From Nostoc sp. CHAB 5834 (GTDB lineage: Bacteria; Cyanobacteriota; Cyanobacteriia; Cyanobacteriales; Nostocaceae), in the NCBI GenBank assembly GCA_020829485.1, contig JAIVFU010000062.1:1-41584 (forward strand): a stretch of DNA of 41,584 nt. Direction: 5' to 3'. Of this stretch, positions 9,507-17,057 are shown in pieces (the first letter of the stretch is position 1; the number at the start of each line of letters is the position of its first letter). The notes beneath the pieces were generated by a model. It was not told the origin of the DNA. It did not search any database and was given only the letters and a program-made list of their open reading frames with translations. Position numbers and translations under genes: made by a program.

Positions 9507-9827
9507 CTACCAATCTCGCTTATCTTGCCGAAAATAGGCATAACTCCATTTGAGCAGTTGTTCTACAATTGCATCACCCAAACTAGATTCTGGGAACTGG
9601 GATAAAGCCTCAGCCGCCAAAAAATAGGCACGATACCGATAAAAATTGCCGCAACCGTCATCAAAATCTATTAAAGCTTGGATAAAATCTTCTTTTTGCT
9701 GCTTATCCACATCCTTTTGGCTGAACCAGTGGAGAATATCTGCTTTCCACTCCGGCTCAAAGATGCGGTAAGTGCCTTGATTTAGATTGCTGCGATCGTG
9801 GTTAAAGAAATACTGCCAATCATGCAT
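9507..9827 (-). CDS. HEAT-repeat protein, N-terminal part (probably truncated by an in-frame TAG)
   Basis: 106 residues beginning MHDWQYFFNHDRSNLNQGTY, rich in aromatic helices (GNFYRYRAYFLAAEALSQFP, LLKWSYAYFRQDKRDW). This block resembles the linker that precedes HEAT repeats in large cyanobacterial NACHT/HEAT proteins as I remember them. There is no NTPase domain, so the gene is already shorter than those proteins. The frame continues without shift through the TAG into the HEAT repeats at 9491-9036, giving a 263-codon parental frame. Confidence 0.55.
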   Translation of the reverse strand: MHDWQYFFNHDRSNLNQGTYRIFEPEWKADILHWFSQKDVDKQQKEDFIQALIDFDDGCGNFYRYRAYFLAAEALSQFPESSLGDAIVEQLLKWSYAYFRQDKRDW

Positions 9828-10006
9828 TGCCTCCTACCCACCTCGATATGTGGGACGAAAGGGACTTTAATGAATCTTGCTACATCAATTGGCTTGCTGT
9901 CAAGTCTACACGCGATGAGGAACTGTAAAGTTTTCCTTCTTTTGATTCAAAAAAAACAGCAGTTCTTTCTGGAAAGTGATGGGTTGCTCCCACGCTTCGC
10001 TAACAT

Positions 10007-10054
10007 TAATACCAATGCACTGGCTTTAAAATCTCAAATCCAAAATTGGTATTA
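10007..10054. repeat. 48-bp inverted repeat TAATACCAAT/ATTGGTATTA
   Basis: The perfect 10-bp arms 10007-10016 and 10045-10054 enclose 28 bases. The right arm reaches the stop codon of the 10052-10483 gene, so it could act as a 3' hairpin or be a minimal mobile element. The ACTTACGCACT sequence just outside recurs at 6288-6298. Confidence 0.6.
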
Positions 10055-10483
10055 CTTACGCACTTGGCCGCTAAATCCGGCGGCTTTAAACTGCTTCAGC
10101 TTCAACGGCGTAGGCTGATTCGCAGGTACAGAAATTCTCAATTCAAAATCGCTAATTCCAGGTGGAACCTCAACAATAGAACCTAAGCGAGTGCGATTTT
10201 GCATTACCGAGTCATTGTTGGCATCATAGATGCGTCCAAAAATATCTGCGTCATAGACTGTTTTGTAAGTGCCATTTTCTGCCTTGCCAAAAACAAGAAA
10301 ACAATTAGCAGCCGCGCTACCACTACTAATAACAGCCCCTTGTGCTAGTTCTGGTGGACAATCTTTATAGGAAACATCAAATAATCTAATCTGTGTCAGT
10401 GCTACAGCAGGGGGAATGCTCATCCACGATAGAAAGGTGATGAGACAGGAAATAAAAATAACCGTGAGGGAGCGCAAGCGCAT
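10052..10483 (-). CDS. Secreted hypothetical protein with Sec signal peptide
   Basis: 143 residues. Residues 1-28 form a signal peptide: basic start MRLRS, hydrophobic core to about residue 20, cleavage after PPAVA. The mature part is about 115 residues of likely beta structure with two cysteines, C42 (KDCPPE) and C61 (AANCFL), that could form a disulfide. The GxxYDANNDSV segment is reminiscent of a small Ig-like fold, but I do not recognise the family. Exported, periplasmic or extracellular; role unknown. The last codons abut the 10007-10054 inverted repeat. Confidence 0.65.
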   Translation of the reverse strand: MRLRSLTVIFISCLITFLSWMSIPPAVALTQIRLFDVSYKDCPPELAQGAVISSGSAAANCFLVFGKAENGTYKTVYDADIFGRIYDANNDSVMQNRTRLGSIVEVPPGISDFELRISVPANQPTPLKLKQFKAAGFSGQVRK

Positions 10484-10522
10484 AAAAGACTCCGTGACTT
10501 AATTTAACAATATGTAACTTAT

Positions 10523-10691
10523 GGGAACTCCAAAAAATAAATTATTCCACTTAAAGTCGTTGAGTGTTGACTGTTGAGTGTTGACTGTTGACTGTTGACT
10601 GTTGAGTGTTGATTGTTGACTGTTGACTGTTGACTGTTGACTGAAAACTGGTGAACAATAGCAATGGAATATTTTTTTACTTGGAAGTCCC
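10523..10691. repeat. MITE family GGGACTTCCAA, diverged copy with internal TGTTGAC heptamers
   Basis: The outer ends GGGAACTCCAA (10523) and TTGGAAGTCCC (to 10691) match the 6318 and 35879 elements, with second inner arms AAATTATTCCA and TGGAATATTT. The interior (about 10560-10642) is a run of 7-mers alternating TGTTGAC and TGTTGAG. The 306-base gap holds only this element and an AT-rich leader for the next gene. Confidence 0.7.
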
Positions 10692-10789
10692 TATAATCTC
10701 AGCTTACCTGAATTTAAGTACAAGGGATTGAAGACTTTAATTTAACCTTTGTAATAATTAGGGAAATAACCCTCAATTGCTATTAAATT

Positions 10790-11401
10790 ATGACTCCAGA
10801 TGAGATTGAAGCATCTATGCTCGCAGCCTTTAATGATTGTGATGCAGCAAGCTGTCCTCTCACTGACACGCAGAAAGAGATATTACTACAAGTCGTGGAG
10901 CTAATTCAGGGAAATTCTACCTCTAGAGCATCAACTATTGCTAATCCCTTAGACGAACTTACCCCAGAGGAGTTAGAAGCATTTTTACAATTTGTTAAGG
11001 ATGAAGAACAATGCAACCGCACTTGGAAAGTGCAATTACTCAACGACTGGCTACAGCAAAATGACTCTGGAACAGTACAATTTATACGGCAACGCTATGG
11101 TTTACAGTGGTTGAATCGTGTAGAGTCATATCATTTTGATAAGTATTCTTATTTTGAAGATGCACTAAAACTAAGAGTAGGCGATCGCATAGAAGTTTCC
11201 AATGCACTATGGGAATGGGTACAAGAAGATGGCCCTTGTAAGCGCGAATGGTTTCCCTGCATAGTAATTAAGGTTGATGAAATTAGCGAGAACGATGATT
11301 CCTTTACCAATTGCATCGTCCGCTTCTACAACGGCGCTGAGTATGAAATTCAAGGAATTTACGAATGGAACCGTTATAACTGGCGCTGGCCGCAGAAGTA
11401 G
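10790..11401 (+). CDS. Hypothetical protein, 203 residues
   Basis: A two-part soluble protein. Residues 1-110 are helical and acidic (LTPEELEAFLQFVKDEEQCNRTWKVQLL-type segments). Residues about 128-203 look like a small beta-barrel or SH3-like module (LRVGDRIEVS, WFPCIVIKVDE, IVRFYNGAEYEIQG, YNWRWPQ). Cysteines at 17, 22 and 75 lie in the first half. The start is the ATG at 10790, about 100 bases after the MITE, with no strong ribosome site. Not recognised as a named family; the barrel suggests nucleic-acid or peptide binding only as a guess. Confidence 0.6.
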   Translation: MTPDEIEASMLAAFNDCDAASCPLTDTQKEILLQVVELIQGNSTSRASTIANPLDELTPEELEAFLQFVKDEEQCNRTWKVQLLNDWLQQNDSGTVQFIRQRYGLQWLNRVESYHFDKYSYFEDALKLRVGDRIEVSNALWEWVQEDGPCKREWFPCIVIKVDEISENDDSFTNCIVRFYNGAEYEIQGIYEWNRYNWRWPQK

Positions 11402-11466
11402 TGCTGAGGGGAAGGGGGAGTGATTTGTATCAAGAATCTCGTTGAATGGTATCAAATATTTTTGCT

Positions 11467-11487
11467 TATACGGCATTATGCCGTATA
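11467..11487. terminator. 21-nt perfect inverted repeat, possible terminator hairpin or operator
   Basis: TATACGGCAT-T-ATGCCGTATA, 65 bases after the stop of the 203-residue gene. The ten-bp stem has a single-base centre, so the RNA hairpin would need to open a pair or two. No T-run follows, so intrinsic termination is uncertain and a DNA-binding site is an alternative. Confidence 0.35.
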
Positions 11488-11629
11488 GAATTCAAATATA
11501 GACTTATGTTTGTGTTTTATGAGCGATCCTAAGACCTCGCAACAAACATTTAGCAATTACTTGCTCTTTTTTAGTAAGAACTAGCATAGCGAACCCCAAT
11601 TCAAAACAAGTTAAATATGACCTTTAATT

Positions 11630-12235
11630 TCACTTTTCTACTTTTTCTAAAATCCCCTGTGCATTAGAGTAAGTAGCGTTATAGGCAAGTTTGCCATCTG
11701 AGAGCAGACGAAAACGCTCTCCGGCTCCAGGCTTGCAAATTTTTAAATTGCTTTTATTATCAAAATTACTAACATCAAACTCGTAATCATTACTGCTGAC
11801 TTCTTTAAGAGAAATTTCGCCGTAACAGGGAACATCTGGAACACTGATATAACCACATTTCTCGTTTAAGCTACAATTTTGCTGAATCTCAAGATTAATG
11901 CGAAACGACTTTCCTGAAGGGTCTTTGGCTACACCCGACCATTTCCCCAAAAACGCATTCGATACTTGTAGCGGTGCAGAAGAAAGAGATGTTGGAACGG
12001 GAGCAGATGTGGAAGATGGAGACGGGGAAGAAGAAGGAGATGTTGTAACGGGAGTAGGTGCAGAGGATGAAGATACTGAAGGAGAAGATGATGGACTAAG
12101 TTCTGGTTTGTTTAATATCGTACTAGTGATAGTCACAATACCGCCAATTACCGCTACTGCAACAGTAGCGATCGCAGTCCATGCTTCTGGGCTAATACCT
12201 TTGTTTTTCTCAGATTCTTTTTCTGGATCTGTCAT
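11630..12235 (-). CDS. Membrane-anchored hypothetical protein with Ser/Pro/Thr linker
   Basis: 201 residues: a short charged cytoplasmic tail (1-16), one membrane segment (about 18-40, AIATVAVAVIGGIVTITSTI), a low-complexity Ser/Pro/Thr/Ala linker (about 46-88), and a C-terminal beta-rich domain (FLGKWSGVAKDPSGK...) with four cysteines that could pair. Such tails often sense ligands outside the membrane. Other proteins with this layout are effector or adaptor fragments near kinases, but no partner is adjacent here. The linker is encoded by near-repetitive TCTTC/AGAAG triplets, which are prone to length change. Function unknown. Confidence 0.6.
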   Translation of the reverse strand: MTDPEKESEKNKGISPEAWTAIATVAVAVIGGIVTITSTILNKPELSPSSSPSVSSSSAPTPVTTSPSSSPSPSSTSAPVPTSLSSAPLQVSNAFLGKWSGVAKDPSGKSFRINLEIQQNCSLNEKCGYISVPDVPCYGEISLKEVSSNDYEFDVSNFDNKSNLKICKPGAGERFRLLSDGKLAYNATYSNAQGILEKVEK

Positions 12236-12303
12236 GTATTTCTTGCTTGGCGTAAATTGGAGTTGCTAGTCCAGGAAATGACCACAAACTTAAAATCACC
12301 GGA

Positions 12304-12612
12304 ATGGCTAATCTACTTAAAATTCTTATTGCCTTTAATGCTAGACAGACAATTCTACTTTATAGTAACGCGTATAAGCATAGCAGTTGTCAAGGTCAAG
12401 GTTTGGGAGGAGTGATCTTGATAGATGCTTTGAGGCGTGTCGTAAGAGCTACAGAGCAAGTTGCATCTGTTGCAGTAATTCTATAAGCTATAGATGAAAA
12501 AGCAGTTAACTTTTACCAAAAGTACGGTTTTCAACAATTTAAAGAACATTCCTTCAAGCTTTATCTACCTGTTAAAGCGATTGAGGAACTTTGTTTACGT
12601 TTTGAAATTTAA
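12304..12612 (+). pseudogene. GNAT acetyltransferase remnant (toxin-like), with in-frame stop
   Basis: The acetyl-CoA binding motif QGQGLGGVILIDALRR is readable from about 12391, continuing VVRATEQVASVAVIL to a TAA at 12484-12486. In the same frame it then continues AIDEKAVNFYQKYGFQQF and SFKLYLPVKAIEEL to the TAA at 12610. These are the central and C-terminal motifs of the GNAT proteins that pair with DUF1778 antitoxins. The first 90 bases do not fit the family and no antitoxin is visible, so the N-terminus is lost. Decayed gene; no activity expected. Confidence 0.75.
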
Positions 12613-12628
12613 GTGTATGTCAATAAAA

Positions 12629-13831
12629 TTATTGCTTAAACAACGCCCACGCCAAAAACCTCTCGGTATAATATAACGCTAATTGATTGCTCACACCGTT
12701 GAAGACGGCATCAAAAGCGTGTTCTGCCCAAGGAATTTCTAGAAAAACCGCAGTATTACCAGAATCATGTAAACGTTCATACATTTGTCTACCAAATCGC
12801 GCTTCTACCAAATGGTCACGACTGCCGTAAATTAATAAAGTTGGTGGTAAAGGATGCGTCAGATAATTTATCGGTGAAGCAATTTTATACTGATTAGGCA
12901 ATTCTTCTAAAGAACCACCGAGAAATGCTTTTAAAACAGCGCGAGTGTTAATAGGATCGGGATTTGGTGGTGTTTTATATCCTTCAGTTAAATTAACAGG
13001 CCCGTAATAGTTCACCACACCACGAATAGGTGGTGCATCTGGTTGATAAGCCGCTAACATTGCTAGGTGCGCTCCCGCAGAACGCCCTAAAAGTACTATA
13101 CGCTCTGGATCGGCTTCATATTCTGCTGCATGTTTGCGAATAAAATTTAGGGCTGTACGCACATCATCTAACTGAACTGGAAACTGATATTTAGGTGCAT
13201 GTCGATAGGCGATCGCAAATACCGTATATCCCTGATGAGCGATATATTGATTAAACTCGGAATTTGCATGAGAGTTGCCATATTGCCAAGCTCCACCATA
13301 AATTACTACCACTGCTGGATATTTACCTACCTTTGAGGGTTGGTAAACTTCCATTTTTAAAGGCACTCCGGCAGGAGAAGCAAAAAGAATATCTTTTTGA
13401 TGACGGGTTTTACCTAATACAATACCTCTGAAAAAATTAACTAAATCAAAGGGATGGGTTTGCATTTTAGCCCTTACTTGGACAGGAATTTGCTCTAGAT
13501 AATTTGCTCCCAATCCTTGTTTCATCGCTTTAGCCATCTGCATTTGAGTTGGTGGGATATTCACTAACAGCCATGCACAAATTAGCAATCCTATTAAGCT
13601 GAAAATACAAGCTAAACGTTGAAATTTACGACGACGGATGTAGAAAAAAGCAAGTAATAAAGAGAGCAAATTTAATAACAATAACCAAGGACTGACTTCT
13701 GGCGCTCCTACTGCTAGGGTGAGTAAAAACATATTTGGAGCCGGAAGAATAATCCAAGAACTGAGAGATAGGCTTGCAAAACTTAGTAAAAATACAAGCC
13801 ATGATAAAACTATTTTGAGTTTAAGAAACAT
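12629..13831 (-). CDS. Membrane-anchored alpha/beta hydrolase (carboxylesterase-like)
   Basis: 400 residues. Three hydrophobic segments (about 7-40, 46-64, 72-92) anchor a hydrolase domain running from about 140 to 400. The catalytic triad is visible: nucleophile S251 in GRSAG, D339 in YGSRDH and H371 in WAEHAF. The oxyanion stretch reads YGGAW (178-182) where the hormone-sensitive-lipase group usually has HGG. YRHAPKYQFPVQLDDV matches the esterase/BD-FAE type. Acts on esters; substrate unknown. The 3' end lies 17 bases from the GNAT remnant on the opposite strand. Confidence 0.8.
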   Translation of the reverse strand: MFLKLKIVLSWLVFLLSFASLSLSSWIILPAPNMFLLTLAVGAPEVSPWLLLLNLLSLLLAFFYIRRRKFQRLACIFSLIGLLICAWLLVNIPPTQMQMAKAMKQGLGANYLEQIPVQVRAKMQTHPFDLVNFFRGIVLGKTRHQKDILFASPAGVPLKMEVYQPSKVGKYPAVVVIYGGAWQYGNSHANSEFNQYIAHQGYTVFAIAYRHAPKYQFPVQLDDVRTALNFIRKHAAEYEADPERIVLLGRSAGAHLAMLAAYQPDAPPIRGVVNYYGPVNLTEGYKTPPNPDPINTRAVLKAFLGGSLEELPNQYKIASPINYLTHPLPPTLLIYGSRDHLVEARFGRQMYERLHDSGNTAVFLEIPWAEHAFDAVFNGVSNQLALYYTERFLAWALFKQ

Positions 13832-13924
13832 ATATGAATTGACCTAATGCATAAATAAATCCCTCATCATCACTCAAAGTGAATTGAGAAAAACTTATAT
13901 ATATTCCCAACTCAAAGCACGCAA

Positions 13925-14296
13925 CTATCCACGTATAATCGGTAAAATACGTACCCTAGATTGAGCTTGATCAACAGTGATCAATGCGCCTGACTCCAGT
14001 AAGGACTCAAACTGGTTCAGAGCTAAAATGACTATCTGTTCGATCCTGTTAGGTAAAATATCCTGGGTGCGAACCTGAATGACACTTGGAGTATCAGCAC
14101 CTGTTGCAGCTAACAGGGAGCCGAAATCTAAATCATGGGTAAATACGATATACCCATTAGTTCTTGCCCACTCCATAATTACCGAATCTTTCTCACGAGG
14201 GTCGCCAACACAAGACCAGTGCACAGAGGAGATATTGTACTTCTCAAAAACCCCAACCCAATCAGGGGAAAGATTCATATCAATCAATATTTTCAT
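13925..14296 (-). CDS. DUF5615 PIN-like toxin (VapC45-type)
   Basis: 123 residues with the PIN-like pattern of DUF5615. MKILIDMNLSP carries the first acidic residue (D6), then a VHWSCVGDP..KDSVIMEWA segment, and THDLDFG (54-60) carries two further acidic residues. Predicted ribonuclease toxin of a type II pair. Its ATG overlaps the stop of the DUF433 antitoxin gene by four bases (ATGA), indicating translational coupling with the antitoxin made first. Length and motifs look intact. Confidence 0.85.
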   Translation of the reverse strand: MKILIDMNLSPDWVGVFEKYNISSVHWSCVGDPREKDSVIMEWARTNGYIVFTHDLDFGSLLAATGADTPSVIQVRTQDILPNRIEQIVILALNQFESLLESGALITVDQAQSRVRILPIIRG

Positions 14297-14523
14297 GCAC
14301 TTTGGAGCGGGACTTCAATCTCTTCAACTCGCCATGCAGCATAGGCAAGCGCTTCATAAATATCGGCTTCTTCGAGGTAAGGATATGCCTTGAGAATGTC
14401 GCTATTAGTGTGTCCAGATGCCATTAAGCCGACAATAGTACCAACGGTAACACGCATTCCACGGATGCAGGGTTTGCCTCCCATCACTTCTGGATTGCGG
14501 GTAATTCTGGTGAGATTTTGCAT
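14293..14523 (-). CDS. DUF433 antitoxin (VapB45-type)
   Basis: 76 residues. The DUF433 pattern is clear: ITRNPEVMGGKPCIRGMRV, then VGLMASGHTNSDILKAYPYLEEADI and a final helix EALAYAAWRVEE. It binds DNA through a small helix-turn-helix and neutralises the DUF5615 partner immediately downstream, with which it overlaps by four bases. The pair is compact and intact. Autoregulation from a promoter in 14524-14670 is expected, though no operator was identified. Confidence 0.85.
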   Translation of the reverse strand: MQNLTRITRNPEVMGGKPCIRGMRVTVGTIVGLMASGHTNSDILKAYPYLEEADIYEALAYAAWRVEEIEVPLQSA

Positions 14524-14672
14524 GGCTGTTAAAGAGCGGGAACTATTTTATTGGATTGAAAAACCAAAAATGACTGCTTCAATCAAATTCATTATCGAAC
14601 TTTCTCCACCTTCCAGGCTGACTGATTGCCAATTGAACCTGACCTGACAAGCTCAGGCTAATTATTTATCCA

Positions 14673-15557
14673 TCAACCTAAATCTAAATGCTTTTGCAAT
14701 GCTTGGCGCATCACTTCTACAGGCACTATTTCCTGCTGCAACCAAATTTTTAATGCTGCTACCCCTTGTTGAACTAGCATTTCTAAACCATCGATCGCAA
14801 TTGCGCCTTGTTTTTCTGCCTGCTTTAGAAATTGCGTCGGTTTTGGAATATATATTAAATCGTAAGCGATCGCACCCTTTGGTAAATTTGCTATTTCTTC
14901 TGCACTCAAAGGCGACTCATTAACCTTGGGATACATACCTATGGGGGTTGTGTTTACCAGCAGATTAGCTTGGGGAATTAACTTTGACAATTCTTCCCAT
15001 TGATGAACTTGTAAATTTTCACTTATAGGTGAATTGTTCCAACTATTACCAAATTCCTGTAATCTCTGCATATTACGCCCAACAACATGAATTTTCGCAA
15101 AACCTAGTTGGTGACAACCTGCTACAACTGCTCTAGCTGCGCCACCATTGCCTAAAATTACTGCTACCTTCTGACTCCAATCTTGTTGATAGGTTGTCTG
15201 CAAAGGAGCGATAAATCCTTCTATATCTGTGTTTGTCCCCACCCATTGATTATTTTGGCGACTAACAGTATTCACTGCGCCTATAGCTTGAGCAACAGGG
15301 GTAATTTCTGAAAGCAGAGGCATAATTGCCTGTTTATGAGGTATTGTCACACTAAAACCGACAACCCCAATAGCTGCGAAACCTGCGATCGCTATTTCTA
15401 AATTCTGTGGTGCTATAGGAAAGGGAAGATAAACATAATCTAATCCCAAATTAGCGATCGCAGCATTATGCATCGCTGGCGACAGCGAATGCTCCACCGG
15501 ATGTCCAATTACCCCTAATAGCTTAGTTTTGCCTGTAATCAATTTGTTATTTGTCAT
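14673..15557 (-). CDS. aroE: Shikimate dehydrogenase (NADP+)
   Basis: Reduces 3-dehydroshikimate to shikimate in the chorismate pathway. 294 residues, normal length. Substrate-binding block GVIGHPVEHSLSPAMHNAA (15-33), catalytic lysine K75 in TIPHK, aspartate D111 in GTNTDIEGF, and the nucleotide-binding loop GNGGAARAV in the Rossmann domain, followed by NTTPIGM. The start ATG at 15557 sits inside a run of TTGTCAT heptamers. Other ATGs in the run hit an early stop when read, so 15557 is the sensible start, but no Shine-Dalgarno sequence is visible. Confidence 0.92.
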   Translation of the reverse strand: MTNNKLITGKTKLLGVIGHPVEHSLSPAMHNAAIANLGLDYVYLPFPIAPQNLEIAIAGFAAIGVVGFSVTIPHKQAIMPLLSEITPVAQAIGAVNTVSRQNNQWVGTNTDIEGFIAPLQTTYQQDWSQKVAVILGNGGAARAVVAGCHQLGFAKIHVVGRNMQRLQEFGNSWNNSPISENLQVHQWEELSKLIPQANLLVNTTPIGMYPKVNESPLSAEEIANLPKGAIAYDLIYIPKPTQFLKQAEKQGAIAIDGLEMLVQQGVAALKIWLQQEIVPVEVMRQALQKHLDLG

Positions 15558-15592
15558 TTGTCATTTGTCATTTGTCATTTGTCATTCGTCAT
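15551..15592. repeat. STRR: five to six copies of TTGTCAT overlapping the aroE start
   Basis: Tandem heptamers TTGTCAT, followed by a CCCTACTCCCCACT-type tract to about 15655. On the minus strand each unit supplies an ATG, and one of them is the aroE initiator. The same heptamer class occurs at 20141-20171. Confidence 0.85.
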
Positions 15593-15698
15593 TCTCCCCC
15601 TGCCCCCTCATCTCCCCCTACTCCCCACTCCCTACTCCCCACTCCCTACTCCCCAGCTAGCCTACAATTATTAAAGCTACTTAACAATTCTTTGAATC

Positions 15699-16637
15699 AT
15701 GCAGGCAACTACAGCCGCCTCTACAACCCCAATTCCTGGTAAATATTGGCAGTGGCGCGGGCACAACGTTTACTATGTGCGTGCGGGAGAAAAGCAAGCG
15801 CAACGTCCGCCCTTGCTTTTGGTACATGGATTTGGTGCTTCCACAGACCACTGGCGCAAGAATATCACAGGATTGTGTCAAGATTTTGAAGTATTTGCGA
15901 TCGATCTTTTAGGATTCGGGCGATCGGCAAAACCGAAATTGCAGTATAGTGCCGACTTGTGGCGTGACCAACTCCATGATTTTATTAGTGAAGTAATTGG
16001 TCAAAAAGCAGTATTAGCAGGTAATTCCCTTGGTGGCTACGCTAGCTTATGTGTTGCAGCCCAACGTCCTGATAGTGCGGCTGGTTTAGTTTTGCTCAAT
16101 AGTGCAGGGCCTTTTAGCGAAAGCCAACCGACATCTGAGCCGGAAGCTTTACAATCAGAAGTTCAGCCTCCCAAACAACCCGCTACTTTGCAGAAACTTC
16201 TTGGTGAGGGCACTAAGTGGATTTTTCAACAACCTTTAGCCCAGTTTTTGTTATTTCAATACGTGCGACAAGGTTGGGTAATTCGCCAAACTCTAGAAAA
16301 AGTTTATCTTGACAAAAGTGCAATTACAGACCAATTAGTAGAAGAAATTGCTCGCCCTGCTTACGATCCTGGTGCAATGGAAGTATTTGTATCAGTCTTT
16401 AGCACCCCTCAAGGGGAAAAAGTTGATCTGCTACTAAAGCAATTAACTTGTCCACTATTGATGTTATGGGGAGAAGCTGACCCTTGGATGAATGCTAGAG
16501 AACGTTCCCAAAAATTTCGTCAATATTATCCTGAACTTAGAGAACATTTCTTAACAGCCGGTCATTGTCCCCATGATGAAATACCCGATAGAGTAAACCA
16601 ACTTTTAGGCGATTGGGTTTTGTCTATTACTAAGTGA
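15699..16637 (+). CDS. Alpha/beta-fold hydrolase
   Basis: 312 residues. VHGFGAS (42-48) provides the oxyanion hole. The nucleophile is S110 in GNSLGG, the acid D261 in WGEADPW and the base H289 in AGHCPHDE. A lid region (about 138-225) separates the core halves. It belongs to the plant and cyanobacterial group that includes pheophytinase-like and epoxide-hydrolase-like proteins, and the GNSLGGY motif fits that group, but substrate is not assignable. Divergent from aroE across an STRR tract, so their promoters must lie in or beside repeats. Confidence 0.82.
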   Translation: MQATTAASTTPIPGKYWQWRGHNVYYVRAGEKQAQRPPLLLVHGFGASTDHWRKNITGLCQDFEVFAIDLLGFGRSAKPKLQYSADLWRDQLHDFISEVIGQKAVLAGNSLGGYASLCVAAQRPDSAAGLVLLNSAGPFSESQPTSEPEALQSEVQPPKQPATLQKLLGEGTKWIFQQPLAQFLLFQYVRQGWVIRQTLEKVYLDKSAITDQLVEEIARPAYDPGAMEVFVSVFSTPQGEKVDLLLKQLTCPLLMLWGEADPWMNARERSQKFRQYYPELREHFLTAGHCPHDEIPDRVNQLLGDWVLSITK

Positions 16638-16663
16638 CCACATCTTTGGTAAGGGCACACTAA

Positions 16664-16756
16664 TAGACATCTCCAGAAATTAATTATGCGTTACCTGAAA
16701 CCCTTGTCTTGACGTTGCATTGCAACGTCTCTACATTCTATTTTCGGAGATGTCTA
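16664..16756. repeat. 93-bp MITE-like element with TAGACATCTCC ends
   Basis: The left end TAGACATCTCCAGAAA (16664-16679) and right end TTTTCGGAGATGTCTA (16741-16756) are inverted. A perfect inner palindrome GACGTTGCA-T-TGCAACGTC lies at 16711-16729. A half copy of the end occurs at 6238-6248. Next to it, TGCTCATTG.TCAACTT (from 16758) recurs inverted near 16944-16970, suggesting a second nested element in this 420-base gap. Confidence 0.7.
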
Positions 16757-16970
16757 ATGCTCATTGTCAACTTAACGTGAAACCCTTGTCGAGATGTGAT
16801 ATTCAGTTCTCTAGCTTTCCATCACTCACCGCGTCACCCCACCCTAACCCTCCCCGATAGATTGGGGAGGGAACTGGATTTCTTTTTCCCCCCAATGCAT
16901 CGGCGGGATTAAGGGGGGTAAAACGCCTGTGGGACATGCATTTTAGCTGAAGTTGACACCAATGAGTAAT

Positions 16971-17048
16971 GCTGTGCCCTTACAGCATGGTCTATTTGCG
17001 TAGTTTACCGCCGTAGGCATCGCACGAGAATTAAGAAAAGCCTGAAAC
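16971..17048 (-). repeat. Dispersed ~80-bp element, inverted copy of 6461-6550
   Basis: Its reverse complement contains the same CGATGCCTACGGCGGTAAAC core with TACGCAAATAGACCAT, plus the CAGGCTTTTCTTAATT flank. It ends 10 bases before the stop codon of the sigma-like gene. Confidence 0.8.
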
Positions 17049-17057
17049 AACGTATTT

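Noticed and set aside
9848..9928. 26-codon frame MWDERDFNESCYINWLAVKS... upstream of the HEAT gene
   Set aside because: It looks protein-like but is very short, has no ribosome site, and I cannot match it to a family; it may be a gene end left by deletion.
11898..12269. 123-codon plus-strand frame opposite the membrane-anchored gene
   Set aside because: Antisense shadow of the Ser/Pro linker; strongly biased EGDE composition with no family match.
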